Origin: CAZAYY01 sp964489525
Lineage (GTDB): Bacteria; Chloroflexota; Anaerolineae; Anaerolineales; JABWBV01
Direction: 5' to 3'
Assembly (NCBI GenBank): GCA_964489525.1
Contig: CAZAYY010000034.1
Location: 1-36,048, forward strand
Length of the DNA: 36,048 nucleotides
In this document: piece by piece, positions 29,697 to 36,048 of the stretch
Numbering within the stretch: position 1 is the stretch's first letter
Layout of the letters: the number at the start of each line of letters is the position of its first letter
The notes under the pieces: model-generated
The model's input: the letters and a program-made list of their open reading frames with translations, nothing else
Told to the model about the DNA's origin: nothing
The model's database searches: none
Translations under genes and position numbers: made by a program

Positions 29697-30347
29697 ATGT
29701 CGCAAACCAACCCGATCCAAATTCTAATTGCCGATGATCACCCCATGATCCGAAGCGCGCTCAAGTCCATCATCCATAATGAGCCGGATATGGTATTGGT
29801 TGGGGAGGCCCGGGATGGCGAACAAGCCATTGCACTCTATCGCGAACTGCACCCGGACCTGGTTTTAATGGACCTGAACATGCCCCTGCTAAGTGGTTGG
29901 GAAGCCATCCACGCAATCCTGAATATTAACCCTGCTGCTCGAATCGTCATCCTGACCAACGCCGACAGCGGTGAAGATGTGCGGATGGGGTTTGAAGCCG
30001 GGGCAAAAGGCTATCTGCTCAAAGATGCCCCACAAGCCCAATTGACATCCGTCATCCGATCCGTTTTTGCAGGAAACACATTCTTACCCCGCAGCCTTGC
30101 GGAGCGAATTACAAACCATGAAATGATTAAAAAGCTCAGTGAGCGCGAGCTTTCGATTCTGCGCCAGGTAATGTTCGGCAAAAGCAACCAGGCCATTGGG
30201 AATAAATTTGGAATTTCTGAAAGCACCGTCAAAACCCACCTGAAAAACATCCTGCTTAAGTTGGGCGTCAATGACCGGACACAGGCTGTACGTAAAGCCT
30301 TGCAAATTGGGCTGCTGCGGATGAACGACACGGATGACGATGGTTAA
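29697..30347 (+). CDS. NarL/LuxR-family response regulator (stress module)
   Basis: 216 residues from MSQTNPIQILIADDHPMI. Receiver domain with D13-D14 and phosphoacceptor D59 (LVLMDLNMPLLSGW), T/S in ILTNADSG and K in GYLLKDAP. The C-terminal LuxR HTH has LSERELSILRQVMFGKSNQAIGNKFGISESTVKTHLKNILLKLGV. A cognate kinase is not adjacent. The next genes, STAS and RsbW-like, are on the same strand, so it may control the sigma-factor partner-switching module. The upstream frame to 29592 is rejected because it passes through the terminator hairpin. No clear Shine-Dalgarno sequence precedes the ATG. Confidence 0.88.
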   Translation: MSQTNPIQILIADDHPMIRSALKSIIHNEPDMVLVGEARDGEQAIALYRELHPDLVLMDLNMPLLSGWEAIHAILNINPAARIVILTNADSGEDVRMGFEAGAKGYLLKDAPQAQLTSVIRSVFAGNTFLPRSLAERITNHEMIKKLSERELSILRQVMFGKSNQAIGNKFGISESTVKTHLKNILLKLGVNDRTQAVRKALQIGLLRMNDTDDDG

Positions 30348-30470
30348 AAATACCTGGAATATCATTAAATGGAAGTTGTGCTGCCAGATATTTGATATTT
30401 GAGAAACCGTGATATACTTTTGGCAATCACCGCACAGCACTTCATAAAGTTTTTTGAGGAGATGTTACGA

Positions 30471-30860
30471 ATGGAAACTCCCACCACCATAACCACCACC
30501 TTTCAACTCAACGATGGAAATTCGCTGGATATCACCGTCACCCAGTATAAACGCACCGACATCGTAAAAATGGCCGGCCGGGTAGACACCTACACCGCCC
30601 CACACCTGCAAAAACAATTTGAAACCCTCATGGAAGCAGGCCGCTACAACCTGGTTTTCGATATGAGCGAAGTTGAATTTCTGTCCAGTAAGGGGTTGTG
30701 GGTGCTGACAGAAACCCAGAAAAAATGCAAACGCAATGGCGGCAGCGAGCTAGTCCTGGCCTGCGTCAGCGAGCGCATTCGCAGCTCGTTCGACCTGGTT
30801 GGTATGAGCAGCTATTTCAAGATCTCACCCGACTTGATCACTGCCCTGGGCAGCTTTTAG
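30471..30860 (+). CDS. STAS-domain anti-sigma factor antagonist (SpoIIAA/RsbV-like)
   Basis: 129 residues from the ATG at 30471, which has GAGGAG 9 nt upstream. The STAS domain covers about residues 20-115: GRVDTYTAPHLQKQFETLM, then VFDMSEVEFLSSKGLWVLTETQKK with S72/S73 near the expected phosphoserine, then LACVSERIRSSFDLVGMSSYF. Unphosphorylated antagonists bind the RsbW-type kinase and release its sigma factor. The RsbW-like gene follows after 100 bp. An upstream in-frame ATG at 30462 sits against the ribosome binding site and is less likely. Standard size for the family. Confidence 0.92.
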   Translation: METPTTITTTFQLNDGNSLDITVTQYKRTDIVKMAGRVDTYTAPHLQKQFETLMEAGRYNLVFDMSEVEFLSSKGLWVLTETQKKCKRNGGSELVLACVSERIRSSFDLVGMSSYFKISPDLITALGSF

Positions 30861-30904
30861 CCTGATCACCATTTTGGATAAAACGCACACATCTGCTTGA
30901 AGAT

Positions 30905-30945
30905 TCTGGGCCGGGCGAGGAAAAATTTCCATTCCCTGGCCCAGA
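30905..30945 (+). other. Hairpin overlapping the leader of the RsbW-like gene
   Basis: TCTGGGCC (30905-30912) pairs with GGCCCAGA (30938-30945), with further partial pairing inside. It ends 15 nt before the GTG start of the next gene. No T-run follows, so it could affect translation or RNA stability of that gene more than terminate transcription. Confidence 0.4.
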
Positions 30946-30960
30946 AAATATCAATTTACT

Positions 30961-31392
30961 GTGAAGAACAAAAAAATCGTCACCGAAACATTCCCAGGCC
31001 AGTTTGCAAGCCTGGCAAAAATTAGTAAGTTCATTAAAGAAGCCACGCGCAGTGCCGGCTTTAGTGAAGAAGAAATGTACGCGGTTGAACTGGCTGCAGA
31101 TGAAGCCGCTTCAAATATCGTTGAACATTCGTATGGTGGCGAAAATTTGGGGGATATCATCTGTACATGCGAAACCACCCCGGGGGAAATCACCATCATC
31201 TTTGAAGACCACGGCAAACCCTTCAACCCGGGCAGTGTGCCTGAAATGGTGGTTGGGGTACCGCTGGAAGACCGTCCCCCTGGGGGAGCCGGCCTTTTCT
31301 TGATGAAAAAATTGATGGACATGGTTGAGTTCGATTTCTCGCCCGACAGCAGCAACCGCCTGACCATGAAAAAGAAGGCCAAGCAGTCCTGA
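30961..31392 (+). CDS. Anti-sigma factor serine kinase (RsbW/SpoIIAB-like)
   Basis: 143 residues, GTG start at 30961. A GHKL ATPase domain fills the protein: N-box AVELAADEAASNIVEHSYGG (conserved E and N), G1 box FEDHGKPFNP, G2 region LEDRPPGGAGLFLMKKLMDMVEF. Such proteins phosphorylate an STAS antagonist and hold a sigma factor inactive. No sigma factor gene is in the window, so the target is unknown and may even be another protein. No clear Shine-Dalgarno precedes the GTG, so the start is less certain. It is convergent with the PP2C gene, 24 bp away. Confidence 0.9.
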   Translation: MKNKKIVTETFPGQFASLAKISKFIKEATRSAGFSEEEMYAVELAADEAASNIVEHSYGGENLGDIICTCETTPGEITIIFEDHGKPFNPGSVPEMVVGVPLEDRPPGGAGLFLMKKLMDMVEFDFSPDSSNRLTMKKKAKQS

Positions 31393-31416
31393 CCCCCGCA
31401 CAAACCAAAAAGAAGG

Positions 31417-33558
31417 CTAGTCCTCTTCGGTTACCCCGCCACCCTGAAAAATGGGCTGTGGCGGCGGCATTTCTTCTTCTCGCAGCAACACAATCAATGT
31501 AATATCGTCAACTTGCGGCGCACCTGCACTGAACTCTTGAACGGCCTCAATAATTGCTGCCTGGATTTCCAAAGCAGAGCCATCCTGGTTTTGCAGAGCC
31601 GTTTCAATCAGCCGGTCTTCTTCAAAAAATTCCCCGGACAGGTTAATTGAATCCGGAATCCCATCGGTGTACATCAAAAGCTGGTCACCTGGCTCAAAAT
31701 GGATGGAAGCCGTTTGCCAGACCACATCGCCATCCATACCGATGGGCATGCCGGTCAGGGTCAGCGCTTCAATGCTGCCATTTCTGCGCACCAGGTATGG
31801 AGGATTGTGCCCGGCATTGCAATAAACCAATTCGTTCTTCACCGGGTCAAGCACGCCATAAAAAGCCGTGACATAGAGGCTGGCGCGGGCATCGGACAAA
31901 ATCCGCTCGTTGGTTGCAAAAAACACCACATCTGGCTCGGCTTCATACTCCACGGCATAGGTGCGAATCAGGGTCCGGCTGAGGGCCATGTAGAGCGCCG
32001 GCCCCATTCCCTTATCGGTCACATCGGCAATCAGAATACCCAGGCGGCCATCATCGAGGGGGATAAAGTCAAAAAAATCTCCTGAGGTTTCGCGGGCGGG
32101 CAAAATGGTAACGGCAAGCTGCCAGCCATCGATCTGAGGGATTTCATCCGGAAAAAAACTGCTCTGAATTTCACCCGCCAAACGCAGCTCGGCGGAAGAA
32201 CGCTGCAAGTCAAGGCTCTCAAGGTAGACCCGAGCCTGGTACAGAGTGGAAGCCACCTGGGCTGCCAGCGACTGGATCCCCGGAAAAAGGGCGGTAAGTC
32301 CGGTCACACTCCAGGGATGCACCATGGTCTGCAATTCCAGGTAGATATAGCCCACGCTGGCAGCCTGGCTTCCAGCATTGTTGGCCCCCGGGTTCCATTC
32401 ATAAATTGGGGTAAGCACAACCGCAAAACGCGAGCGGTCCTGCCAGGGCAAAGGCTGGCCAGCAACCCAGGCCTGGGTTTTCGGGGACTGCGCCAGGTAA
32501 GCCCAAACAGATTGGTGTTGGGGCCAGGTCTCTTCGGGCTGGGCAACCAAAAATCCCCGGTCTTCCAAATAGATAACCACCTTGCGGTAGGTAAACATCC
32601 CTGGCAGGTGTTCGCTTAAAATCTGGGGCAAAGCCGAGGCATCGGGCGGACCAGCAATAATGGAACGGCTGAGGGCTTCAAGCTTCTGAAGCTGGCGGGT
32701 TTGCTGGCGGCTGCTTTCCGCAAGGTAGCTCAGGCGGCGAGCCACACCAGCCACCATTAACATACCTGCATGGAAAAACAGGAAACTGGCAAGCTGTTGG
32801 TTTTGGGTGTAAATTCCCGCCGCCAGGATGCCAAACAGAAAAGCCAGGTAGCGTAAGCCAAACCCTCTAAACAAAAAAACCACAATTTGCAAAGCACTCC
32901 CTAATGCACCCTGCTGAATTTGAACCCAAACCATGTAAAACGTATACAGCGAGTACACCAGCAAAATCACCCCAAAACCAAAAGCAATGGCCGCCAGGGC
33001 GGGCAAGAAATGCTCGGAGCGCAGTCCTGGCAGCGGCAGCGAGCCGCCCAGAGTGGTATACAACCAACCCGCAGCCAACAAAGAGAGCAGCCCGCCCGCG
33101 TTATTTAACGCAAAAACCCGCAGCACTCCCACCCGGCGCAAACGAGATGGGCTTTGCCGCCAATCGCGCACCAGGGGCAAAAACTCCAGTAAAAACGGCG
33201 CCAAAAACGCCACGGGCCCAAACAACAGGTAAGTTGCAAAAGTGGCCATCCCTTCGAAGGAAGATTCGAAAAAGGCAAACTGGCCCGGGCGCATTTCAAA
33301 ATTAATGAAAAATGTCAGGCGGTCATACAGCACAATCAGTGCCAGGGCCGTTGCGAACAACGGCCAATCATCACCAACCAGCGCCAGGGATGAAACCTTT
33401 ACCAGCCAGACCAGCGCCAACACCAAAAGCGGCAGGCTGTAGGCCAGGGCAAACGAATCGCCCACCAGGATCAGCTGCTGCTGGCGGGTGAGGGTGTCCA
33501 CTGCCGGAAGACGCTTCCGGGCAGCGGCGATTAAATAATCTACCATCCTCTCAAGCAT
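31417..33558 (-). CDS. Membrane PP2C-family phosphatase (SpoIIE/RsbU-like)
   Basis: 713 residues from the ATG at 33558. The N-terminal half (about 20-290) has around eight membrane helices, probably a sensory domain. A short coiled coil (about 285-310) leads into a GAF-like domain (about 320-470). The C-terminal PP2C domain (about 480-695) has LAGEIQSSFFPDEIP, SGDFFDFIPLDDGRLGILIADVTDKGMGPALYMALSRTLIRTYA and LVYCNAGHNPPYLVRRNG. The Asp residues of GDFFD and IADVTDKG match the metal ligands. RsbU-type phosphatases dephosphorylate STAS antagonists, turning on the sigma factor; the STAS and kinase genes lie next to it. Its ATG lies 6 nt after a TATAAT, with no Shine-Dalgarno; an alternative ATG is at 33546. 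Confidence 0.92.
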   Translation of the reverse strand: MLERMVDYLIAAARKRLPAVDTLTRQQQLILVGDSFALAYSLPLLVLALVWLVKVSSLALVGDDWPLFATALALIVLYDRLTFFINFEMRPGQFAFFESSFEGMATFATYLLFGPVAFLAPFLLEFLPLVRDWRQSPSRLRRVGVLRVFALNNAGGLLSLLAAGWLYTTLGGSLPLPGLRSEHFLPALAAIAFGFGVILLVYSLYTFYMVWVQIQQGALGSALQIVVFLFRGFGLRYLAFLFGILAAGIYTQNQQLASFLFFHAGMLMVAGVARRLSYLAESSRQQTRQLQKLEALSRSIIAGPPDASALPQILSEHLPGMFTYRKVVIYLEDRGFLVAQPEETWPQHQSVWAYLAQSPKTQAWVAGQPLPWQDRSRFAVVLTPIYEWNPGANNAGSQAASVGYIYLELQTMVHPWSVTGLTALFPGIQSLAAQVASTLYQARVYLESLDLQRSSAELRLAGEIQSSFFPDEIPQIDGWQLAVTILPARETSGDFFDFIPLDDGRLGILIADVTDKGMGPALYMALSRTLIRTYAVEYEAEPDVVFFATNERILSDARASLYVTAFYGVLDPVKNELVYCNAGHNPPYLVRRNGSIEALTLTGMPIGMDGDVVWQTASIHFEPGDQLLMYTDGIPDSINLSGEFFEEDRLIETALQNQDGSALEIQAAIIEAVQEFSAGAPQVDDITLIVLLREEEMPPPQPIFQGGGVTEED

Positions 33559-33564
33559 GGTTGA

Positions 33565-33593
33565 ATTATAAGCCAAAAAGTGAAACCCGGAAA
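33565..33593 (-). promoter_or_regulatory. Candidate promoter of the PP2C gene
   Basis: Minus strand consensus TATAAT (33570-33565) with a weak TTTCCG at 17-nt spacing (33593-33588). The -10 ends 6 nt before the ATG, so the transcript would be leaderless or nearly so. Confidence 0.45.
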
Positions 33594-33619
33594 AATCACC
33601 CAGCCTCAACCTCAACTTC

Positions 33620-33648
33620 TTGACGTGACCTGGCTGGCATGGTATTAT
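33620..33648 (+). promoter_or_regulatory. Housekeeping sigma promoter of hrcA-grpE-dnaK
   Basis: TTGACG (33620-33625), exactly 17 nt, TATTAT (33643-33648). Transcription should start near 33655, and CIRCE (33665-33691) then lies in the start region or early leader, where HrcA would block it. Confidence 0.8.
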
Positions 33649-33664
33649 GCATGGATGGATACCG

Positions 33665-33691
33665 TTAGCACTCTCGACCTTAGAGTGCTAA
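33665..33691. promoter_or_regulatory. CIRCE operator of hrcA-grpE-dnaK
   Basis: TTAGCACTC-N9-GAGTGCTAA with perfect arms (33665-33673 and 33683-33691), just downstream of the hrcA promoter. Only the 9-nt spacer differs from the groES element. Confidence 0.98.
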
Positions 33692-33718
33692 ATCCACAAG
33701 GATGATCGAACAAAGACC

Positions 33719-34765
33719 ATGGAAATGCACCACCCGCTCACCGAAAGACAAAAACTCATCCTGGCGCTGATTGTGCGCGAATATTCCCAGTCTGCCCAAC
33801 CCATCGGGTCGAGCAAACTGCTGGAAAAATACGCGCTTGAAATCAGTTCGGCAACCATTCGCAACGAGATGCTCGCGCTGGCTGAAATGGGGTATCTCAA
33901 GCAGCCCCACACTTCAGCCGGGCGAACCCCCACCGAAGAAGGCTATCGTTTTTTCGTCAGCCAGCTGATGGGGCAAAACGAGCTTTCGCTTTCCACCAAG
34001 CAAACCATCGCCCACCAGTTCTACCAGGTTAAAGAAGGTGTAGACCAATGGATGCGCCTGGCAGCTTCTGTGTTGGCCAACCAATCCAAAGCGGCTGCCC
34101 TGGTCACCGCACCGCATGCAACCCAGACCCGTTTTAAACATGTTGAACTCATTTCGATTCGCGGGCGGCAGGTGTTGATGGTGCTGGTGCTGGCTGGCGG
34201 TGATGTGCGCCAGCAAATCCTGACCCTCTACGAACCTGTCACCCAGGGCATGCTCAGCCTGACCGCCAATGCCATCACGGAACGCTGCCAGGGGCTGAAC
34301 CAGGAAGGCATCGAAGCCATGCGCACCCAGTTTGACCCACTTGGCAGCGATATTATCAAGATGATTTCTGACTTGATGCAGTCTACCGACCGCACCCTGG
34401 CGGGAGAAATTTACCGGGATGGCCTCATCCACATGCTGGCTGAGCCAGAATTCGCCGAACCCGAAGCCGCTCGCAAGGCGCTGCGTGTGTTGGAAGAGCG
34501 CCCGCTGCTCGAAGATTTACTCTCCCAGACCGTCTTACGAGCCGATATTGGCGATGTGCAGGTGCTGATTGGCGGCGAAGGCAATTGGGAAGAATTGAGT
34601 GATTGCTCAATTGTGCTGGCCCGTTACGGCGTGCCAGACATGGCAACGGGTATGGTGGGTGTGCTTGGCCCGATGCGCATGAGCTATGGGCGCTCCATCT
34701 CGGCTGTACGCTATATTGCCGAACTGCTCAGTGAAATGATTGAAGAAACCCACACCGAATCGTAA
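33719..34765 (+). CDS. hrcA: Heat-inducible transcription repressor HrcA
   Basis: 348 residues, normal length. The N-terminal winged helix has LTERQKLILALIVREYSQSAQPIGSSKLLEKYALEISSATIRNEMLALAEMGYLKQPHTSAGRTPTEEGYRFFV, the family hallmark. The central GAF-like and C-terminal parts (DVQVLIGGEGNWEELSDCSIVLARYGV, GVLGPMRMSYGRSISAVRYIAELL) also match. HrcA binds CIRCE, with GroEL assisting its folding, so the two perfect CIRCE sites here are its probable targets, including its own operon. grpE and dnaK follow. Confidence 0.97.
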   Translation: MEMHHPLTERQKLILALIVREYSQSAQPIGSSKLLEKYALEISSATIRNEMLALAEMGYLKQPHTSAGRTPTEEGYRFFVSQLMGQNELSLSTKQTIAHQFYQVKEGVDQWMRLAASVLANQSKAAALVTAPHATQTRFKHVELISIRGRQVLMVLVLAGGDVRQQILTLYEPVTQGMLSLTANAITERCQGLNQEGIEAMRTQFDPLGSDIIKMISDLMQSTDRTLAGEIYRDGLIHMLAEPEFAEPEAARKALRVLEERPLLEDLLSQTVLRADIGDVQVLIGGEGNWEELSDCSIVLARYGVPDMATGMVGVLGPMRMSYGRSISAVRYIAELLSEMIEETHTES

Positions 34766-34829
34766 ACAAACCTGCCCCTGCTCAGGGCGCGGATCCGTTT
34801 AAAAACCACAACAAGAAGGATGAATTGTT

Positions 34830-35423
34830 ATGGCTCGCAAGAAAAAAAACACCAATGAAGAAAACCCCGAACAAACCCCCGAAACCCCGGGTGACGAACA
34901 GGCCTCGGGCGAAGTCATGGTGGGGCTGACCATGGAAGAAATGGACGCCCTGCAGAAAAGCATTGATGAAGCCGAAGCCAAGGCTGCTGCCTATAAAACC
35001 CAGGCAGATGACGCCCGCGAGCAAATGCAGCGTGCCCTGGCCGATTTTGCCAATTTGAAACGGCGCATGGAGCGCGACCAGGCCCAAATGAAAGATAACG
35101 CAACCGGGCAGGTGGTCTTACCTTTCCTAACTGTGCTCGACGATCTCGACCTGGCGCTGCGCAACCGCCCCCTGGAAGGCGAAGGGGCCGCCTGGGCTTC
35201 AGGCATTGAACTGATTTACCGCAAGGTCAAAAACGCCCTGGAGCTGCAGGGTGTGCGCACAATGCAGGTGGAAGGCGAGTTTTTCGACCCCAACTTCCAC
35301 GAGGCCATCACCCAGGAAGCCAGCCCAGACCACGAAAGCGGGCAAATTATTGGGGTGGTGCGCCCCGGCTATTTGATTGGAGACCGGGTTCTGCGCCCGG
35401 CTATGGTGCGCGTGGCGGCCTGA
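34830..35423 (+). CDS. grpE: Nucleotide exchange factor GrpE
   Basis: 197 residues. A charged, disordered N-terminus (KKKNTNEENPEQTPETPGDEQ) precedes the long coiled coil (about 30-85; YKTQADDAREQMQRALADFANLKRRMERDQAQ) and the beta-rich head (LPFLTVLDDLDLALRNRP, GVRTMQVEGEFFDPNFHEAITQE, QIIGVVRPGYLIGDRVLRPAMVRVA). It releases ADP from DnaK. AAGGA precedes the ATG. It lies between hrcA and dnaK as usual. Confidence 0.96.
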   Translation: MARKKKNTNEENPEQTPETPGDEQASGEVMVGLTMEEMDALQKSIDEAEAKAAAYKTQADDAREQMQRALADFANLKRRMERDQAQMKDNATGQVVLPFLTVLDDLDLALRNRPLEGEGAAWASGIELIYRKVKNALELQGVRTMQVEGEFFDPNFHEAITQEASPDHESGQIIGVVRPGYLIGDRVLRPAMVRVAA

Positions 35424-35483
35424 GCCGCAACCTTTTCATCCATAAACCGTAGGATTTATCGTTAATTAATTTGGAGAATCAAT

Positions 35484-36048
35484 ATGGGCAGAATTATTGG
35501 AATTGACCTGGGCACCACCAACTCTGTGGTTGCTGTGATGCAAGGCGGGGAACCGATTGTCATCCCCTCCTCAGAAGGAGAACGCCTGATTCCTTCTGTG
35601 GTTGCCATCAACAAAAACGGCGAACGGCTGGTCGGGCGCGTGGCGCGCAACCAGGCTGTCATCAATCCCGAAAACACCATTTTCTCGGTGAAACGCTTCA
35701 TGGGCCGCCGCTTCAGCGATGCCGAAGTGTCCACCACCGTGCCGCGGGTGCCCTACAAAGTAACCGAAGCCCCCAATGGCGATGCCCGGGTGATGTTTGG
35801 CGGGCGGGAATATTCTCCGCCTGAAGTTTCAGCGATGATCCTGGCAAAACTTAAAGCCGACGCCGAGGCATTTCTTGGCGAAACGGTCACCCAGGCCGTC
35901 ATCACGGTCCCGGCCTATTTCAACGATGCCCAACGCAACGCCACCAAAGACGCCGGTAAAATTGCTGGTTTGGAAGTGCTGCGCATCATTAACGAACCCA
36001 CAGCCTCGTCCCTGGCCTATGGGCTGGACAAGCGCCAGAATGAAATCA
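35484..36048 (+). CDS. dnaK: Chaperone DnaK (Hsp70), N-terminal part, runs off the window
   Basis: 188 complete codons are present. They show the Hsp70 ATPase signatures GIIGIDLGTTNSVVAV-like (RIIGIDLGTTNSVVAVMQGG, residues 3-22), NPENTIFSVKRFMGRRF, VITVPAYFNDAQRNATKDAGKIAGL and RIINEPTASSLAYGLDK. The gene continues beyond 36048. TTGGAGAA lies 5 nt before the ATG. Member of the HrcA-regulated operon. Confidence 0.97.
   Translation, partial: MGRIIGIDLGTTNSVVAVMQGGEPIVIPSSEGERLIPSVVAINKNGERLVGRVARNQAVINPENTIFSVKRFMGRRFSDAEVSTTVPRVPYKVTEAPNGDARVMFGGREYSPPEVSAMILAKLKADAEAFLGETVTQAVITVPAYFNDAQRNATKDAGKIAGLEVLRIINEPTASSLAYGLDKRQNEI

Noticed and set aside
1..36048. tRNA, rRNA, CRISPR arrays, insertion sequences or prophage genes
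   Set aside because: I looked for cloverleaf-like patterns, rRNA motifs, regular repeats, transposases and integrases and saw none I could support by eye; a tRNA scan would be needed to exclude small RNA genes.

Overview
The window looks like chromosomal DNA of a bacterium of the phylum Chloroflexota, probably an Anaerolineae relative. This is inferred from content (several reductive dehalogenase genes, surface proteins with Thr/Pro-rich linkers, CIRCE/HrcA heat-shock control), not from a marker-gene tree. It is gene-dense and has one short run of N (18863-18872).

1-8065 (all minus strand) is the most unusual part, a probable respiratory gene cluster. Read in the direction of transcription it is rdhA3, rdhB3, a strong intrinsic-terminator hairpin, rdhA2, a small membrane protein, a 12-haem cytochrome c with a NapC/NrfH-like membrane anchor, tatA, tatC, a second tatA/tatB-like gene, rdhA1 and the start of rdhB1 (cut by the window edge). 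It combines three Tat-exported corrinoid/Fe-S reductive dehalogenase homologues, membrane anchors, its own Tat translocon and a candidate quinol-to-periplasm electron carrier. rdhA1-rdhB1 and rdhA3-rdhB3 are a direct repeat at an exact 6594-bp offset. The DNA before rdhA3 has several inverted repeats and a possible leader ORF.

8297-11569 (minus) holds a tightly overlapping TPR protein / sensor histidine kinase / NarL-type regulator set directly upstream of the rdh cluster, so it is a plausible regulator of it. 11685-12359 is a secreted protein of unknown function. Divergent from it, 12635-16010 (plus) encodes a cytochrome b, a Rieske protein and a tri-haem cytochrome c, i.e. a quinol-oxidising bc-type complex.

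16206-21427 holds a membrane-anchored LysM protein, RNase J, the gap region and a carbamoyltransferase / SxtJ-like / DUF5989-like trio. 21649-21795 may be a gene remnant. 21889-23854 is groES-groEL under a perfect CIRCE operator. 24035-26585 has two membrane-anchored TPR paralogues. 26696-29588 holds trmD, an MFS transporter and an AIM24-family protein. 29697-33558 encodes a response regulator, an STAS anti-sigma-factor antagonist, an RsbW-like kinase and a membrane PP2C phosphatase, together a likely partner-switching module. 33620-36048 is hrcA-grpE-dnaK with a good promoter and a second perfect CIRCE; dnaK runs off the end.

Several genes have a -10-like hexamer ending only 6-7 nt before the ATG and no Shine-Dalgarno sequence, which suggests leaderless mRNAs.
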